From: Planctomycetota bacterium
GTDB taxonomy: Bacteria > Planctomycetota > Phycisphaerae > Phycisphaerales > SM1A02
Assembly: GCA_003671055.1 (NCBI GenBank)
Contig: QWPV01000011.1
Span: 1-53,473 of the forward strand
Length of the DNA stretch: 53,473 nucleotides
Direction of reading: 5' to 3'
The notes beneath the pieces were generated by a model. That model was not told the DNA's origin. It did no database searches and saw nothing but the letters and a program-made list of their open reading frames with translations. Shown here piece after piece: positions 34,061 to 42,516 of the stretch. Position numbers and translations under genes: made by a program. The stretch's first letter is position 1, and each line of letters begins with the position of its first letter.

Positions 34061-34741
34061 ATGCGCACCATTCTGTATCTCTCGATCGCCACCTCCATCG
34101 CATTCGTCGCGACAGGTTCCGCACATGCGGGCATCACTGACTTCAACGAGTCATTCAGCACGGGCACGGCAAACTGGCGCGGAGCTTCGAGCGCAACGCT
34201 GCTCAATTGGAACGCTGCGGGTGGACCGAGTGGCGAGGCGTATGTATCGAGCCTCTTGAACCTCAGTTCGACGAGCGGAGGCGGCTTTCCCGCGACAGTT
34301 TTCCGCGCATCAGCATCGCTTGGCTCAAGCGGAAACGCGTTCGCTGGAAACTGGATCGCAGCGGGCGCGACCGAGTTGTCGTTCGCGTTCCGACATGATC
34401 TTGCTGAAGCACTCACGATCACACTTCGTGTTGCGACTCCGCAAAACTTCCCTGGCGCCGCGGCATTCGCCTCCGTCACGGTCGCCCCAAACGTGTGGAG
34501 CGTCGTGACCTTCGATGTCTCCGCCACGAGTACGCAGTGGGTTTCCTTCGAGGGATCCAACTACGCAACCGTGCTGTCGAATGTTGGCGCAATGCAACTC
34601 GGCTTCGTGGTGCCGAACGCACTCGCAGGACAGAACATCGACGGTCACTTCGACATGACGGACTTCTCGATTGTGCCCGCGCCAGGCGCGATCGCGCTGC
34701 TCGGACTCGTAGGAATTGCGGCTCGTCGCCGTCGCAACTGA
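34061..34741 (+). CDS. PEP-CTERM-type surface protein
   Basis: The product has 226 residues from ATG 34061, preceded by AAGG. It has a signal peptide (residues 1-23, ending SAHA), a body that looks like a single beta-sandwich of the laminin-G or galactose-binding-like kind (SFSTGTANWRGASSATLLNW, then WSVVTFDVSATSTQWVSF), and a C-terminal signal of the form VPAPGAIALLGLVGIAA with an Arg-rich end. It would be secreted, processed by an exosortase-type system and kept at the surface or in the exopolymer. A hairpin with a weak U-run at 34768-34791 may end the transcript. Confidence 0.85.
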   Translation: MRTILYLSIATSIAFVATGSAHAGITDFNESFSTGTANWRGASSATLLNWNAAGGPSGEAYVSSLLNLSSTSGGGFPATVFRASASLGSSGNAFAGNWIAAGATELSFAFRHDLAEALTITLRVATPQNFPGAAAFASVTVAPNVWSVVTFDVSATSTQWVSFEGSNYATVLSNVGAMQLGFVVPNALAGQNIDGHFDMTDFSIVPAPGAIALLGLVGIAARRRRN

Positions 34742-34767
34742 GTTGATTCTCACAGCATTTCTCGAAT

Positions 34768-34791
34768 CGGCGCGGTGCTTGCACTGCGCCG
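34768..34791 (+). terminator. Hairpin after the PEP-CTERM gene
   Basis: CGGCGC and GTGC on the left pair with GCAC and GCGCCG on the right around a two-base turn, with one mismatch between the two helices. It lies 27 bp after the stop at 34741 and is followed by GTTCTCGTT, a weak U-rich stretch. Confidence 0.45.
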
Positions 34792-34832
34792 GTTCTCGTT
34801 AGGCGGAGTACTCTTTCGGCGAAGCACGGCTC

Positions 34833-35684
34833 ATGCACATCGCACTCGTCACAACTCATGAACTTCCTCACGCGGATGTCGACTTGCTTCCGCTCGCAGC
34901 GGCGTGTGCTCCACTCGGCATCAAGACATCAATGGTGTGCTGGGAAGATCCGAGAGCAGATTGGTCATCGTTTGATCTCGCGCTCATTCGATCAACATGG
35001 AACTACGTTGCGCGGCTTGAGCAGTTCGAACGATGGATCGTGTCCGTTGATCGCGTGACTCGTCTGTTGAATCCACTTCGTGCCCTGCAATGGAACATGC
35101 ACAAGCGATACTTGCTCGAACTGCATGCCGCGGGGATTCCGGTGGTGCCAACCGAGTTACTCTTGAAGGGCGAGGAATGTGATTGGTCGAGCGCGTTTTC
35201 GCGGTCGAGCGAACTTGTGCTGAAGCCCGCGATTTCGGCGGGTTCGTTTGGGACGATTCGAGTTGCGAATGGAGACGAAGTAGCGGCGCGCGCGCATCGT
35301 GCGGCGCATATCGATCGTGACTTTCTCGTGCAACCCTTGCTTCACGATGTGCTTCGCTCCGGCGAGCGCAATCTTGTGTTTCTCGGCGGCGAGTATTCGC
35401 ATACCGTCACAAAGTCCGCGCGCTGGAGTGGCGATTCGAATGGCTCGAATGGAAGGGTGGAGGCAACCTCTGCAGAGCGTGCGCTTGCTGAGCGCGTGCT
35501 TGCGTATGTGAAGTCGCTTGGCTTCGGTGATCTTGCGTATGCGCGCGTAGATATCGCGCGAGGCCCATCTGGCGATCCGCTCCTCATGGAACTCGAGATT
35601 CTCGAACCGAGTCTTGGCTTTGAGTACGAACCTCAAGGCGCGCAACGACTCGCCGCGTGGCTTCGGTCGCAAGTGGTAGATTGA
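34833..35684 (+). CDS. ATP-grasp (RimK-like) ligase
   Basis: The 283-residue product has an N-terminal pre-ATP-grasp domain (ALVTTHELPHADVDLLPLAA), a Lys-containing ATP-binding strand ELVLKPAISAGSFG, and the metal-binding end LLMELEILEPSLGFEY. These are typical of a RimK/glutathione-synthetase-like branch whose members join a carboxylate to an amine or thiol using ATP. The substrates are not known. It is followed after 4 bp by a short ORF resembling a sulfotransferase tail and then by a true FGE, so the three may be one operon. I can exclude neither an amino-acid ligase nor a peptide-tailoring role. Confidence 0.82.
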   Translation: MHIALVTTHELPHADVDLLPLAAACAPLGIKTSMVCWEDPRADWSSFDLALIRSTWNYVARLEQFERWIVSVDRVTRLLNPLRALQWNMHKRYLLELHAAGIPVVPTELLLKGEECDWSSAFSRSSELVLKPAISAGSFGTIRVANGDEVAARAHRAAHIDRDFLVQPLLHDVLRSGERNLVFLGGEYSHTVTKSARWSGDSNGSNGRVEATSAERALAERVLAYVKSLGFGDLAYARVDIARGPSGDPLLMELEILEPSLGFEYEPQGAQRLAAWLRSQVVD

Positions 35685-35688
35685 ACGC

Positions 35689-35868
35689 GTGCCGCCTGCT
35701 CAGACACCACTGCTTGCGTTGCAACGCTGCCTCGAGGGTGGCGATTTCACGCGCGCAGTCTTCACCCTCAGTCGCGAGCAGGTTCGCCGACCGATCAATA
35801 CAACATCGATCGGACGTTGGAAGAACTACGCCTTTGCGTTTGATGGTTCTTGGGAAGGAATGGAGTAA
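35689..35868 (+). CDS. Short ORF equal to the C-terminal tail of a TPR-type sulfotransferase
   Basis: The GTG-started frame encodes 59 residues. The block SREQVRRPINTTSIGRWKNY closely follows the end of bacterial tetratricopeptide-linked sulfotransferases, where such a segment precedes the last helix. The PAPS-binding P-loop and the rest of the enzyme are absent, so it cannot be an active sulfotransferase. It sits 4 bp after the ATP-grasp stop and 5 bp before the FGE start. The frame is closed upstream by TAG at 35677, inside the ATP-grasp gene. It is most likely a remnant left by a deletion that fused two operon parts; a retained small protein is possible. Confidence 0.6.
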   Translation: MPPAQTPLLALQRCLEGGDFTRAVFTLSREQVRRPINTTSIGRWKNYAFAFDGSWEGME

Positions 35869-35873
35869 ATCCG

Positions 35874-36917
35874 ATGCTGATGTCCACGATGCTTTCATGT
35901 GCCCTCTTGCTTCTCCTTGAGCCGCCTGCCGCGCTAGATGGAATGGTGTGGATTGAGGGGAGCGAATTTCTGATGGGAAGTGATCTGCCATCGGCTCGAC
36001 CAGACGAGCGACCAGTGCATCGTGTGCGTCTCGATGGATTCTGGATGGACACGACGGAAGTGACGAACGCGCAGTTCGCGAAGTTCGTCGACGCGACGAA
36101 GTACAAGACAGTTGCGGAACGCGCAGTGGATTGGGAGGAGTTGAAGAAGCAGTGTCCTCCTGGCACGCCGAAGCCTGCAGCTGAAATGTTGCAGCCAGGC
36201 GCACTCGTGTTTACTCCACCAACGCAAGCAGTGCAGTTGAACAATCCAGGGCAATGGTGGCAGTGGGTGAACGGCGCAGATTGGAAGCACCCCGAAGGAC
36301 CAACGAGCAACATCGAAACGCGATGGAACCATCCAGTCGTACAGATTTCGTTTGAAGATGCGCTTGCGTACTGCGCCTGGGCGGGAAAGCGATTGCCGAC
36401 CGAAGCGGAGTGGGAATTCGCAGCGCGCGGCGGACTCGTGCAGAAGGAATTTGTATGGGGCCTAGAGCCAATCGATGCGAAGCGTGCAAACACTTGGCAG
36501 GGCGATTTCCCCCATAAAAACACGGAAGAAGATGGCTTCGTGCGCAGTGCACCAGTCAAGAGTTACCCCGCGAATGGGTACGGACTTTTCGACATGGGTG
36601 GCAACGTTTGGGAGTGGACGAGTGATCTCTATCGCATGGATGCATACGCGCGCGATGTTGCCTCGGCGGGAGCAGGCGTGACGATTGTGAATCCAAAAGG
36701 TCCAACCAAGAGCGCTGATCCACGCAATCCCGACGCACCAGAAACACGCGTGCATCGCGGCGGATCGTTTCTCTGTCACGCGAGCTACTGTTCAAGCTAC
36801 CGCCCGAGCGCGCGAATGTCCTGCGCGCCAGACACCGGGCTTGGGCACCTTGGATTTCGTTGCGTGAAGTCAAAGGCGATTGAACCCGCCGTGCCCACGA
36901 AGCCCAGCGCGCAATGA
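35874..36917 (+). CDS. Formylglycine-generating enzyme (SUMF1/FGE)
   Basis: The product is 347 residues from ATG 35874, with GGAG eight bases upstream; ATG 35880 is an alternative. It begins with a short hydrophobic export signal, followed by the complete FGE fold: GSEFLMGSDLPSARPDERPV, DTTEVTNAQFAKFV, GKRLPTEAEWEFAARGG, MGGNVWEWTSD. The active-site block RGGSFLCHASYCSSYR carries both catalytic cysteines, Cys301 and Cys306, in the same spacing as human SUMF1. It thus probably converts the Cys of CxPSR motifs to formylglycine, activating sulfatases such as the one at 16996. This distinguishes it from the many cysteine-less SUMF1-like proteins, including the tail of the 30844 product. Confidence 0.9.
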   Translation: MLMSTMLSCALLLLLEPPAALDGMVWIEGSEFLMGSDLPSARPDERPVHRVRLDGFWMDTTEVTNAQFAKFVDATKYKTVAERAVDWEELKKQCPPGTPKPAAEMLQPGALVFTPPTQAVQLNNPGQWWQWVNGADWKHPEGPTSNIETRWNHPVVQISFEDALAYCAWAGKRLPTEAEWEFAARGGLVQKEFVWGLEPIDAKRANTWQGDFPHKNTEEDGFVRSAPVKSYPANGYGLFDMGGNVWEWTSDLYRMDAYARDVASAGAGVTIVNPKGPTKSADPRNPDAPETRVHRGGSFLCHASYCSSYRPSARMSCAPDTGLGHLGFRCVKSKAIEPAVPTKPSAQ

Positions 36918-36938
36918 TGCAGTGACGCGCGACGATTA

Positions 36939-37382
36939 GTGAGCTGCGTGGGGTGCATACCTACACTCATGCGTGGCGCACGAGTTGCGTGCGAGATGTG
37001 TTGTGTTGTGTGGAAGGTGTCTATCGCTTCAAGCGCGATCATCGGAACTGCGGGGCAAGCACTTCAAATCTCGCCGCCACTCTCCGCGGTGTACGGCGCG
37101 TTGCCCGGCCCACCAGCGTTCTGCTGGGATGAGCAGTCTGGGATCACGACCACAGGCATGACCGTGAACACCATCGACAATGGCTTCTACACCGCTCCCG
37201 CGCTCTTTCAGTCGCAATACACCGTCACGGGTAACCAATTGCACTTCGATTTGTGGGTGGGCGGCGCATCTTTCCCGAACCGTATGTCAGAGTTGCGCGT
37301 CTTCACTGAGAGCGTGCCAGCGCCAGGCGCAATCGGGCTCCTCGGATTCGCAGGACTCGTTGCTCGCCGCCGACGCCGCTGA
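36939..37382 (+). pseudogene. PEP-CTERM protein, probably N-terminally truncated
   Basis: This open frame of 147 residues has a clear C-terminal PEP-CTERM signal (VPAPGAIGLLGFAGLVA with an Arg-rich end). The N-terminus lacks a proper signal peptide: the first residues are Cys-rich and of mixed character (MSCVGCIPTLMRG or, from an internal ATG at 36969, MRGARVACEMCCVVW). The remaining body is only about 85 residues. Either the 5' part has been lost or a frameshift lies just upstream. The gene lies 21 bp behind the FGE stop. Because the body reads smoothly, loss is suspected, not proven. Confidence 0.55.
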
Positions 37383-37446
37383 CATGTTTAAAGTCTGACC
37401 TACTCATGTGAATTCGCGCAGAGTCAAAAGGCGCGCTCGCATAAAA

Positions 37447-37495
37447 CGAGCATCCTCCGTGCGGCGACAGCGCCTTCGGAGGGTGCTCGTGTTTT
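37447..37495. terminator. Intrinsic terminator between PEP-CTERM remnant and pyrimidine island
   Basis: CGAGCATCCTCCG (37447-37459) pairs with CGGAGGGTGCTCG (37477-37489) with one wobble pair; TGTTTT follows and ATAAAA precedes it, so it could act on both strands. It separates the exported-protein genes from the pyrimidine degradation operon. The 194 bp between the two coding regions otherwise show no feature that I can identify. Confidence 0.75.
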
Positions 37496-37578
37496 CGCGA
37501 CTTCGGTCGCTCGCGGTTACGCTCTCTGTGCTTAGGAGCATGCGAGTTCCTGAGATCACTTCTTGGATACTCTCACGC

Positions 37579-38895
37579 ATGGATCTTCCGCTTCTCGCGC
37601 ACCGAACTGAATCCGCATTTACGGATTTCAAACTCCCTCTGATGCGAGGCGAAGCGATTGCGGAAGCGACGAGATGTTTGTTCTGCGCAGATGCACCTTG
37701 TATCGCGGCGTGCCCGACGTCCATCGACATTCCGCAATTCATTCGCAAGATTTCGACCGACAATGTGCATGGCTCTGCGAAGACGATTTTTGAATCCAAC
37801 ATTCTTGGCATGAGTTGCGCGCGCGTGTGTCCGGTGGAAGTGCTCTGCGTTGGCGCGTGCGTGTACAACCAACTTGAACAACCGCCGATCGCGATCGGCA
37901 AGTTGCAGCGTTACGCTACCGATCGCGCGTTTGCAGAGGGTTGGGAGTTTTTCGAAGCGGGGGCGGACACAGGCAAGCGCGTCGCTCTCATTGGCGCTGG
38001 ACCAGCGAGTCTCGCAGCGGCGCATGAACTCCGAAGACTCGGTCACGCGTGCACGATCTTTGAGAAGCGCGCGACTGTCGGCGGACTTAACACGACGGGC
38101 GTTGCGCCTTACAAGATGAAGTCTGATCGCGCGCTCACTGAAGTTGAGTGGATCCTTTCCATCGGCGGCATTGAAGTGAAAACGGGAGTGACGATTGGCG
38201 AGCAGATCTCGCTTGCGGATCTTGAGCGTGAATTCGATGCAGTCTTTGTGGGCGTAGGACTCGGCAGCGACAGCGCGCTTGGTATTGCGGGCGAAAGTCT
38301 TGCAGGCGTTCATGGCGCCGTCGAATGGATAGAGCGCATGAAACTCGAGCACCTTGATCTTCGCGCGGTGCAACGCGTCGTTGTCGTGGGCGGAGGAAAC
38401 ACCGCGCTTGATGCAGCGCGCGAATCGCTCGGCCTTGGCATCCCGAATGTCACGATGCTCTACCGCGGACAACGCGAGGTGATGAGTGGGTACTCGCATG
38501 AACTCGACGCAGCGATGTCGGAGGGCGTGCGGATTGAGTGGCAGTCAGTCGCAACATCCTTCGGCGGCGGCAATCGTGTTGAGCGCGTGGAATGCATGAG
38601 ACTTGACGAGTCGAAGCGTCCAATGGAGGGGGGCGCATTCGTGCTTGAAACAGATCTCGTTCTCATGGCGATCGGGCAATCGAAACTCCATGCGATGTTT
38701 GCGACTCTTCCCGGCATTGCATTCGATCGCGGAAGCATTCGCGTGAACGCGGACGGCGCAACGGGTCGGCGCGGTTGGTTTGCGGGTGGTGATTGCGCCA
38801 ACGGTGGCAAAGAAGTTGTGTACGCCGCCGCCGAAGGCAAACGCGCCGCGCACGCGATGCACGCGGAAATGATGGGAGGACACGCGCATGCCTGA
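37579..38895 (+). CDS. preT: NAD-dependent dihydropyrimidine dehydrogenase, flavin/Fe-S subunit
   Basis: The product has 438 residues from ATG 37579; an upstream in-frame region rich in Arg is not coding-like. The N-terminal part has two Cys clusters (CLFCADAPCIAACP and CARVCPVEVLCVGACV) for [4Fe-4S] centres. The FAD-binding GAGPASLAAAHELRRLG and an NAD(P)H-binding VVVGGGNTALDAAR follow, then the closing FAD motif GWFAGGDCANGGKEVVYAA. It takes electrons from NADH and passes them to PreA for reduction of uracil or thymine. Its 3' end overlaps preA by 8 bp, and the following genes complete the reductive pathway. Confidence 0.92.
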   Translation: MDLPLLAHRTESAFTDFKLPLMRGEAIAEATRCLFCADAPCIAACPTSIDIPQFIRKISTDNVHGSAKTIFESNILGMSCARVCPVEVLCVGACVYNQLEQPPIAIGKLQRYATDRAFAEGWEFFEAGADTGKRVALIGAGPASLAAAHELRRLGHACTIFEKRATVGGLNTTGVAPYKMKSDRALTEVEWILSIGGIEVKTGVTIGEQISLADLEREFDAVFVGVGLGSDSALGIAGESLAGVHGAVEWIERMKLEHLDLRAVQRVVVVGGGNTALDAARESLGLGIPNVTMLYRGQREVMSGYSHELDAAMSEGVRIEWQSVATSFGGGNRVERVECMRLDESKRPMEGGAFVLETDLVLMAIGQSKLHAMFATLPGIAFDRGSIRVNADGATGRRGWFAGGDCANGGKEVVYAAAEGKRAAHAMHAEMMGGHAHA

Positions 38896-40156
38896 TCTTC
38901 GTACCAACACCGGTGGGATTCACTCGCCCAATCCGTTCTGGCTCGCGAGTGCGCCGCCAGCGAATAGTGGATTGCAAATTCAGCGCGCCTTCGAAGCAGG
39001 GTGGGGCGGTGCGGTTTGGAAGACGCTTGGGATTCCGATTCAGAATGTGTCGAGCCGATTCGGCGCGCACACGATTGGTGGCGTGCGTGGCGCGGGCTTC
39101 AGCAATATTGAGTTGATCACTGATCGTTCGCTCGACATCAACCTGCGTGAAATCACGGAGACGAAGCGACTCTTCCCGAAGCATCCGATCATCGTCTCAC
39201 TCATGGTGGAGACGGAGTCGGAGTGGCGTGACATCATCAAGCGATCGATCGATGCGGGTGCGGATGGACTTGAGTTGAACTTCGGTTGCCCGCACGGCAT
39301 GTGCGAACGAGGCATGGGAAGTGCGGTTGGTCAGGAGCCGACCGTGAACGAGCGCATCACGGGATGGGCAGTGAAGCACAGCAGCGTGCCCGTGCTTGTG
39401 AAGCTCACACCAAATGTGAGCAATATCGTTCCGCATGGGATGGCAGCCCAGCGCGGCGGCGCGCATGGTGTCTCGCTTATCAACACGATCAAGAGCATTA
39501 TCGCGGTGGACATCGATCGCTTCGTGCCCGAGCCGCGTGTTGGCTCGATGAGCACGAACGGCGGCTACTGCGGTGCGGCGGTGAAGCCGATCGCGTTGCA
39601 TATGGTCGCTGCGCTCGCGCGCGAGAGAGATTTCAAACTCCCCATCAGCGGCATCGGCGGTATCTGCAACTGGCGCGATGCTGTGGAGTTCATCTTGCTT
39701 GGCGCAAGCACTGTGCAAGTGTGCACCGAAGTCATGCTTCGCGGTTACGGCGTTGTGGAAGACATGATCGATGGGCTTGAGCAGTACATGCGCACGCATG
39801 ATTTCTCGACGATTGATCAGATGGTCGGCAAGGCTGTTCCCGCATGCGGCGAGTGGGGCGAACTCGATCTTAACTACGAGACCGTCGCGAAGATTGACGC
39901 GAGCAAGTGCATTGGATGTCAACTGTGTGTTGCAGCATGCCACGACGGCGCGCATCAATGCATTCATCCTGTGGAGGGCACGCGTGTGCCGACGGTGGAT
40001 GAGTCCGAATGCGTGGGATGCAATCTGTGTCAGATTGTGTGTCCCGTTGAAGGATGCATCGAGCTTGTGCAGGTTGACAACGGACAAGCACGCGCGAGTT
40101 GGAATGAGCACATGACGGAAGGAAAGCCCATTCGACCGAAGAAGGGCGCGCACTAG
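38888..40156 (+). CDS. preA: NAD-dependent dihydropyrimidine dehydrogenase, catalytic subunit
   Basis: The 422-residue product begins with an FMN-dependent TIM barrel of the dihydroorotate-dehydrogenase type: NPFWLASAPPANSGLQIQRA, LELNFGCPHGMCERGMG (with the catalytic Cys in the GMCERGMG loop in this family), VKLTPNVSNI, and the FMN phosphate region SGIGGICNWRDAVEFI. The C-terminal 80 residues hold two ferredoxin-type Cys clusters (CIGCQLCVAACHDGAHQC and CVGCNLCQIVCPVEGC). It reduces uracil or thymine to the 5,6-dihydro base with electrons from PreT. GGGAGGA about 11 bases upstream supports the ATG at 38888. Confidence 0.94.
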   Translation: MPDLRTNTGGIHSPNPFWLASAPPANSGLQIQRAFEAGWGGAVWKTLGIPIQNVSSRFGAHTIGGVRGAGFSNIELITDRSLDINLREITETKRLFPKHPIIVSLMVETESEWRDIIKRSIDAGADGLELNFGCPHGMCERGMGSAVGQEPTVNERITGWAVKHSSVPVLVKLTPNVSNIVPHGMAAQRGGAHGVSLINTIKSIIAVDIDRFVPEPRVGSMSTNGGYCGAAVKPIALHMVAALARERDFKLPISGIGGICNWRDAVEFILLGASTVQVCTEVMLRGYGVVEDMIDGLEQYMRTHDFSTIDQMVGKAVPACGEWGELDLNYETVAKIDASKCIGCQLCVAACHDGAHQCIHPVEGTRVPTVDESECVGCNLCQIVCPVEGCIELVQVDNGQARASWNEHMTEGKPIRPKKGAH

Positions 40157-40172
40157 GGATCGTGAGCATCAC

Positions 40173-41051
40173 ATGACAACACCATCGAAAACTGTTCGCT
40201 GCGGACTCATTCAGTGCAGCAATCCACTCAATGACGAGACTCGAAGCATCGCTGACATTCAAGCGGCGATGGTAGAGAAGCACATCAAGTACATCGAGGA
40301 TGCGGGCAAGAAGGGCGTGCAGATTCTGTGTTTGCAAGAGATCTTCAACGGTCCGTATTTCTGCCCGAGTCAAGATCCGCGCTGGTATGAAGCTGCGGAG
40401 AGCGTGCCTGGTCCGACCACGGAGCGCATCGCGAGCATTGCGAAGAAGTACGCGATGGTCGTGATCGTCCCGGTGTATGAGCGGGAGATGAGCGGCGTCT
40501 TCTATAACACTGCCGCGGTTTATGACGCGGATGGAACATACCTTGGCAAGTATCGCAAACAGCACATTCCGCAGGTGAATCCTGGCTTCTTCGAGAAGTT
40601 TTTCTTCAAGCCCGGCAACGGTGGCTACCCAGTGTTCAAGACGCGTTACGCGACGATTGGTGTGTACATCTGCTACGACCGTCACTTCCCTGAAGGTGCG
40701 CGCTGCCTCGGACTCAATGGGGCGCAGATCGTCTTCAATCCTTCCGCGACCGTCGCGGGGTTGTCGCAGTATCTTTGGAAGATTGAGCAGCCCGCACACG
40801 CGGTTGCGAACGGCTACTACATGGGCTGCATCAATCGCGTCGGCGTCGAAGCGCCGTGGAACATTGGGAAATTCTTTGGAACGAGTTACTTTGTGAATCC
40901 ACGCGGCGAGACGATCGCTCAAGCGAGTGAAGACAACGACGAGTTACTCGTGAGCGATCTCGATCTCGGCATGATTGAGCAAGTGCGAAGTGTGTGGCAG
41001 TTCTATCGCGATCGCCGACCAGAGGCGTATCCCGAAATCTCCAAGCTGTGA
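40173..41051 (+). CDS. Beta-ureidopropionase (nitrilase family N-carbamoyl-beta-alanine amidohydrolase)
   Basis: The 292-residue product is a carbon-nitrogen hydrolase with the Glu-Lys-Cys triad visible: Glu in CLQEIFNGPYFCP, Lys in YRKQHIPQ, and Cys in GVYICYDRHFPEGAR. It splits N-carbamoyl-beta-alanine (or the methylated product from thymine) into beta-alanine (or 3-aminoisobutyrate), CO2 and ammonia, the third step of reductive pyrimidine degradation. Other members of the family have different N-carbamoyl substrates, but position between preA and hydA makes this assignment secure. It lies 16 bp after preA and 7 bp before hydA. Confidence 0.92.
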   Translation: MTTPSKTVRCGLIQCSNPLNDETRSIADIQAAMVEKHIKYIEDAGKKGVQILCLQEIFNGPYFCPSQDPRWYEAAESVPGPTTERIASIAKKYAMVVIVPVYEREMSGVFYNTAAVYDADGTYLGKYRKQHIPQVNPGFFEKFFFKPGNGGYPVFKTRYATIGVYICYDRHFPEGARCLGLNGAQIVFNPSATVAGLSQYLWKIEQPAHAVANGYYMGCINRVGVEAPWNIGKFFGTSYFVNPRGETIAQASEDNDELLVSDLDLGMIEQVRSVWQFYRDRRPEAYPEISKL

Positions 41052-41058
41052 GGCAAGT

Positions 41059-42516
41059 ATGAGCGACTCGACACTCTTTCGAGGCGGCACCGTCGTCAAC
41101 GCACTTCGCACGTGGCGTGCGGATGTTCTTGTCGTGGGTCCGAAGATTATCGCGGTTGGCGAAGGGCTCGACGCGCCTGCAGGTGCGCGCATCATCGACG
41201 CTGGCGGCGCATATGTCATGCCAGGTGGAGTTGATCCACATACGCACATGGAATTGCCGTTCATGGGGACAGTGTCGAAGGATGACTTCTTCACGGGCAC
41301 GGCTGCGGCAGCGGCGGGCGGCACGACGACCATCATCGACTTCGTGATTCCTGCGCCAGGCGAGAGTCTGATGCACGCGCTCGACACTTGGCGCACGCGT
41401 GCTGCGAAAGCTGCAGCGGATTACTCCTTCCACATGGCGATTACATGGTGGAGCGATGCAGTGCGCGAAGAGATGGGCGAAGTGACGAAGCAGGGAGTGA
41501 CGAGTTTCAAACACTTCATGGCGTACAAGGGTGCGATCATGGTCGATGACGCGGTGCTCGTGCAAAGCTTCATTCGCGCGCGCGACCTCGGTGCGATTTG
41601 CACCGTCCATGCGGAGCACGGCGATCTCGTGGCGCACTTACAAGGCGAGATCTTTGCACGCGGGATCACTGGGCCCGAAGGCCATCCACTCTCGCGTCCG
41701 CCTGAAGTTGAAGGTGAAGCGAGCAATCGCGCGCTTCGCATCGCGGAGGTCATCGGCGTTCCGTTGTATGTCGTGCACACGAGTTGCAGTGATGCGATGG
41801 ATCCGATTGCTCGTGCGCAGAGCGAAGGACAATGCGCGTTCGGTGAAGCGCTCATTCAACATCTCATCGTGGATGACAGCGTCTATCGCAATCCAGACTG
41901 GAATACCGCGGCGCATCATGTGATGAGCCCGCCGTTTCGATCGCGCGAACATCAAGCTGCGCTCTGGCGAGGATTGCAATCGGGCGTACTTTCCGTTGTC
42001 GGCACTGATCACTGCGTGTTCGATACAGCGCAGAAGCGCGTGGGCTTAGGCGACTTTCGCAAGATCCCTAATGGAACGGGCGGCATAGAAGATCGCATGA
42101 GTGTGCTCTGGCATCACGGGGTTGGCACAGGCCGGCTCACGCCGAGTCAGTTCGTCGCGCTCACAAGCACGAACGCGGCGCGCATCTTCAACTGTCATCC
42201 GCAGAAGGGCGCGATTCAGGTCGGCAGTGATGCGGACATCGTGGTGTGGGATCCAAAGAAGACTCGAACGATTTCAGCGAAGACGCAGCATCAGAAGAAC
42301 GACTTCAATGTCTTCGAAGGAATGACAGTGACAGGAAACGCCGCAGTGACAATGTCGCGCGGAAAGATCTTGTGGCAGAACGATCAATTGCAAGCGACGC
42401 AAGGCTGGGGGCAATTCGTCGCTCGCAAACCATTCGCGGATTACGCGCAGGCGCTCAAGTTGCGCAACGCTCTCGCTGCACCAAGTGCAGTGGTTCGGAA
42501 GGACGCTCATTCATGA
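41059..42516 (+). CDS. hydA: Dihydropyrimidinase
   Basis: The product has 485 residues from ATG 41059, preceded by GAGG; an upstream in-frame region overlaps the ureidopropionase. It is a cyclic amidohydrolase with the dinuclear-zinc ligands: the His pair in GGVDPHTHMELPF, the probable carboxylated Lys in TSFKHFMAYKG, His in CTVHAEHGD, His in YVVHTSCSDAM, and Asp in VVGTDHCVF. It opens dihydrouracil or dihydrothymine to the N-carbamoyl amino acid. Its stop overlaps the start of mmsA (ATGA, 42513-42516), so these are translationally coupled. Confidence 0.94.
   Translation: MSDSTLFRGGTVVNALRTWRADVLVVGPKIIAVGEGLDAPAGARIIDAGGAYVMPGGVDPHTHMELPFMGTVSKDDFFTGTAAAAAGGTTTIIDFVIPAPGESLMHALDTWRTRAAKAAADYSFHMAITWWSDAVREEMGEVTKQGVTSFKHFMAYKGAIMVDDAVLVQSFIRARDLGAICTVHAEHGDLVAHLQGEIFARGITGPEGHPLSRPPEVEGEASNRALRIAEVIGVPLYVVHTSCSDAMDPIARAQSEGQCAFGEALIQHLIVDDSVYRNPDWNTAAHHVMSPPFRSREHQAALWRGLQSGVLSVVGTDHCVFDTAQKRVGLGDFRKIPNGTGGIEDRMSVLWHHGVGTGRLTPSQFVALTSTNAARIFNCHPQKGAIQVGSDADIVVWDPKKTRTISAKTQHQKNDFNVFEGMTVTGNAAVTMSRGKILWQNDQLQATQGWGQFVARKPFADYAQALKLRNALAAPSAVVRKDAHS

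Noticed and set aside
33253-34140. Long open frame (295 codons) on the plus strand
   Set aside because: It lies antisense to the YHYH-dockerin gene, has an Arg/His/Cys-rich composition typical of shadow frames, and crosses the divergent promoter region.
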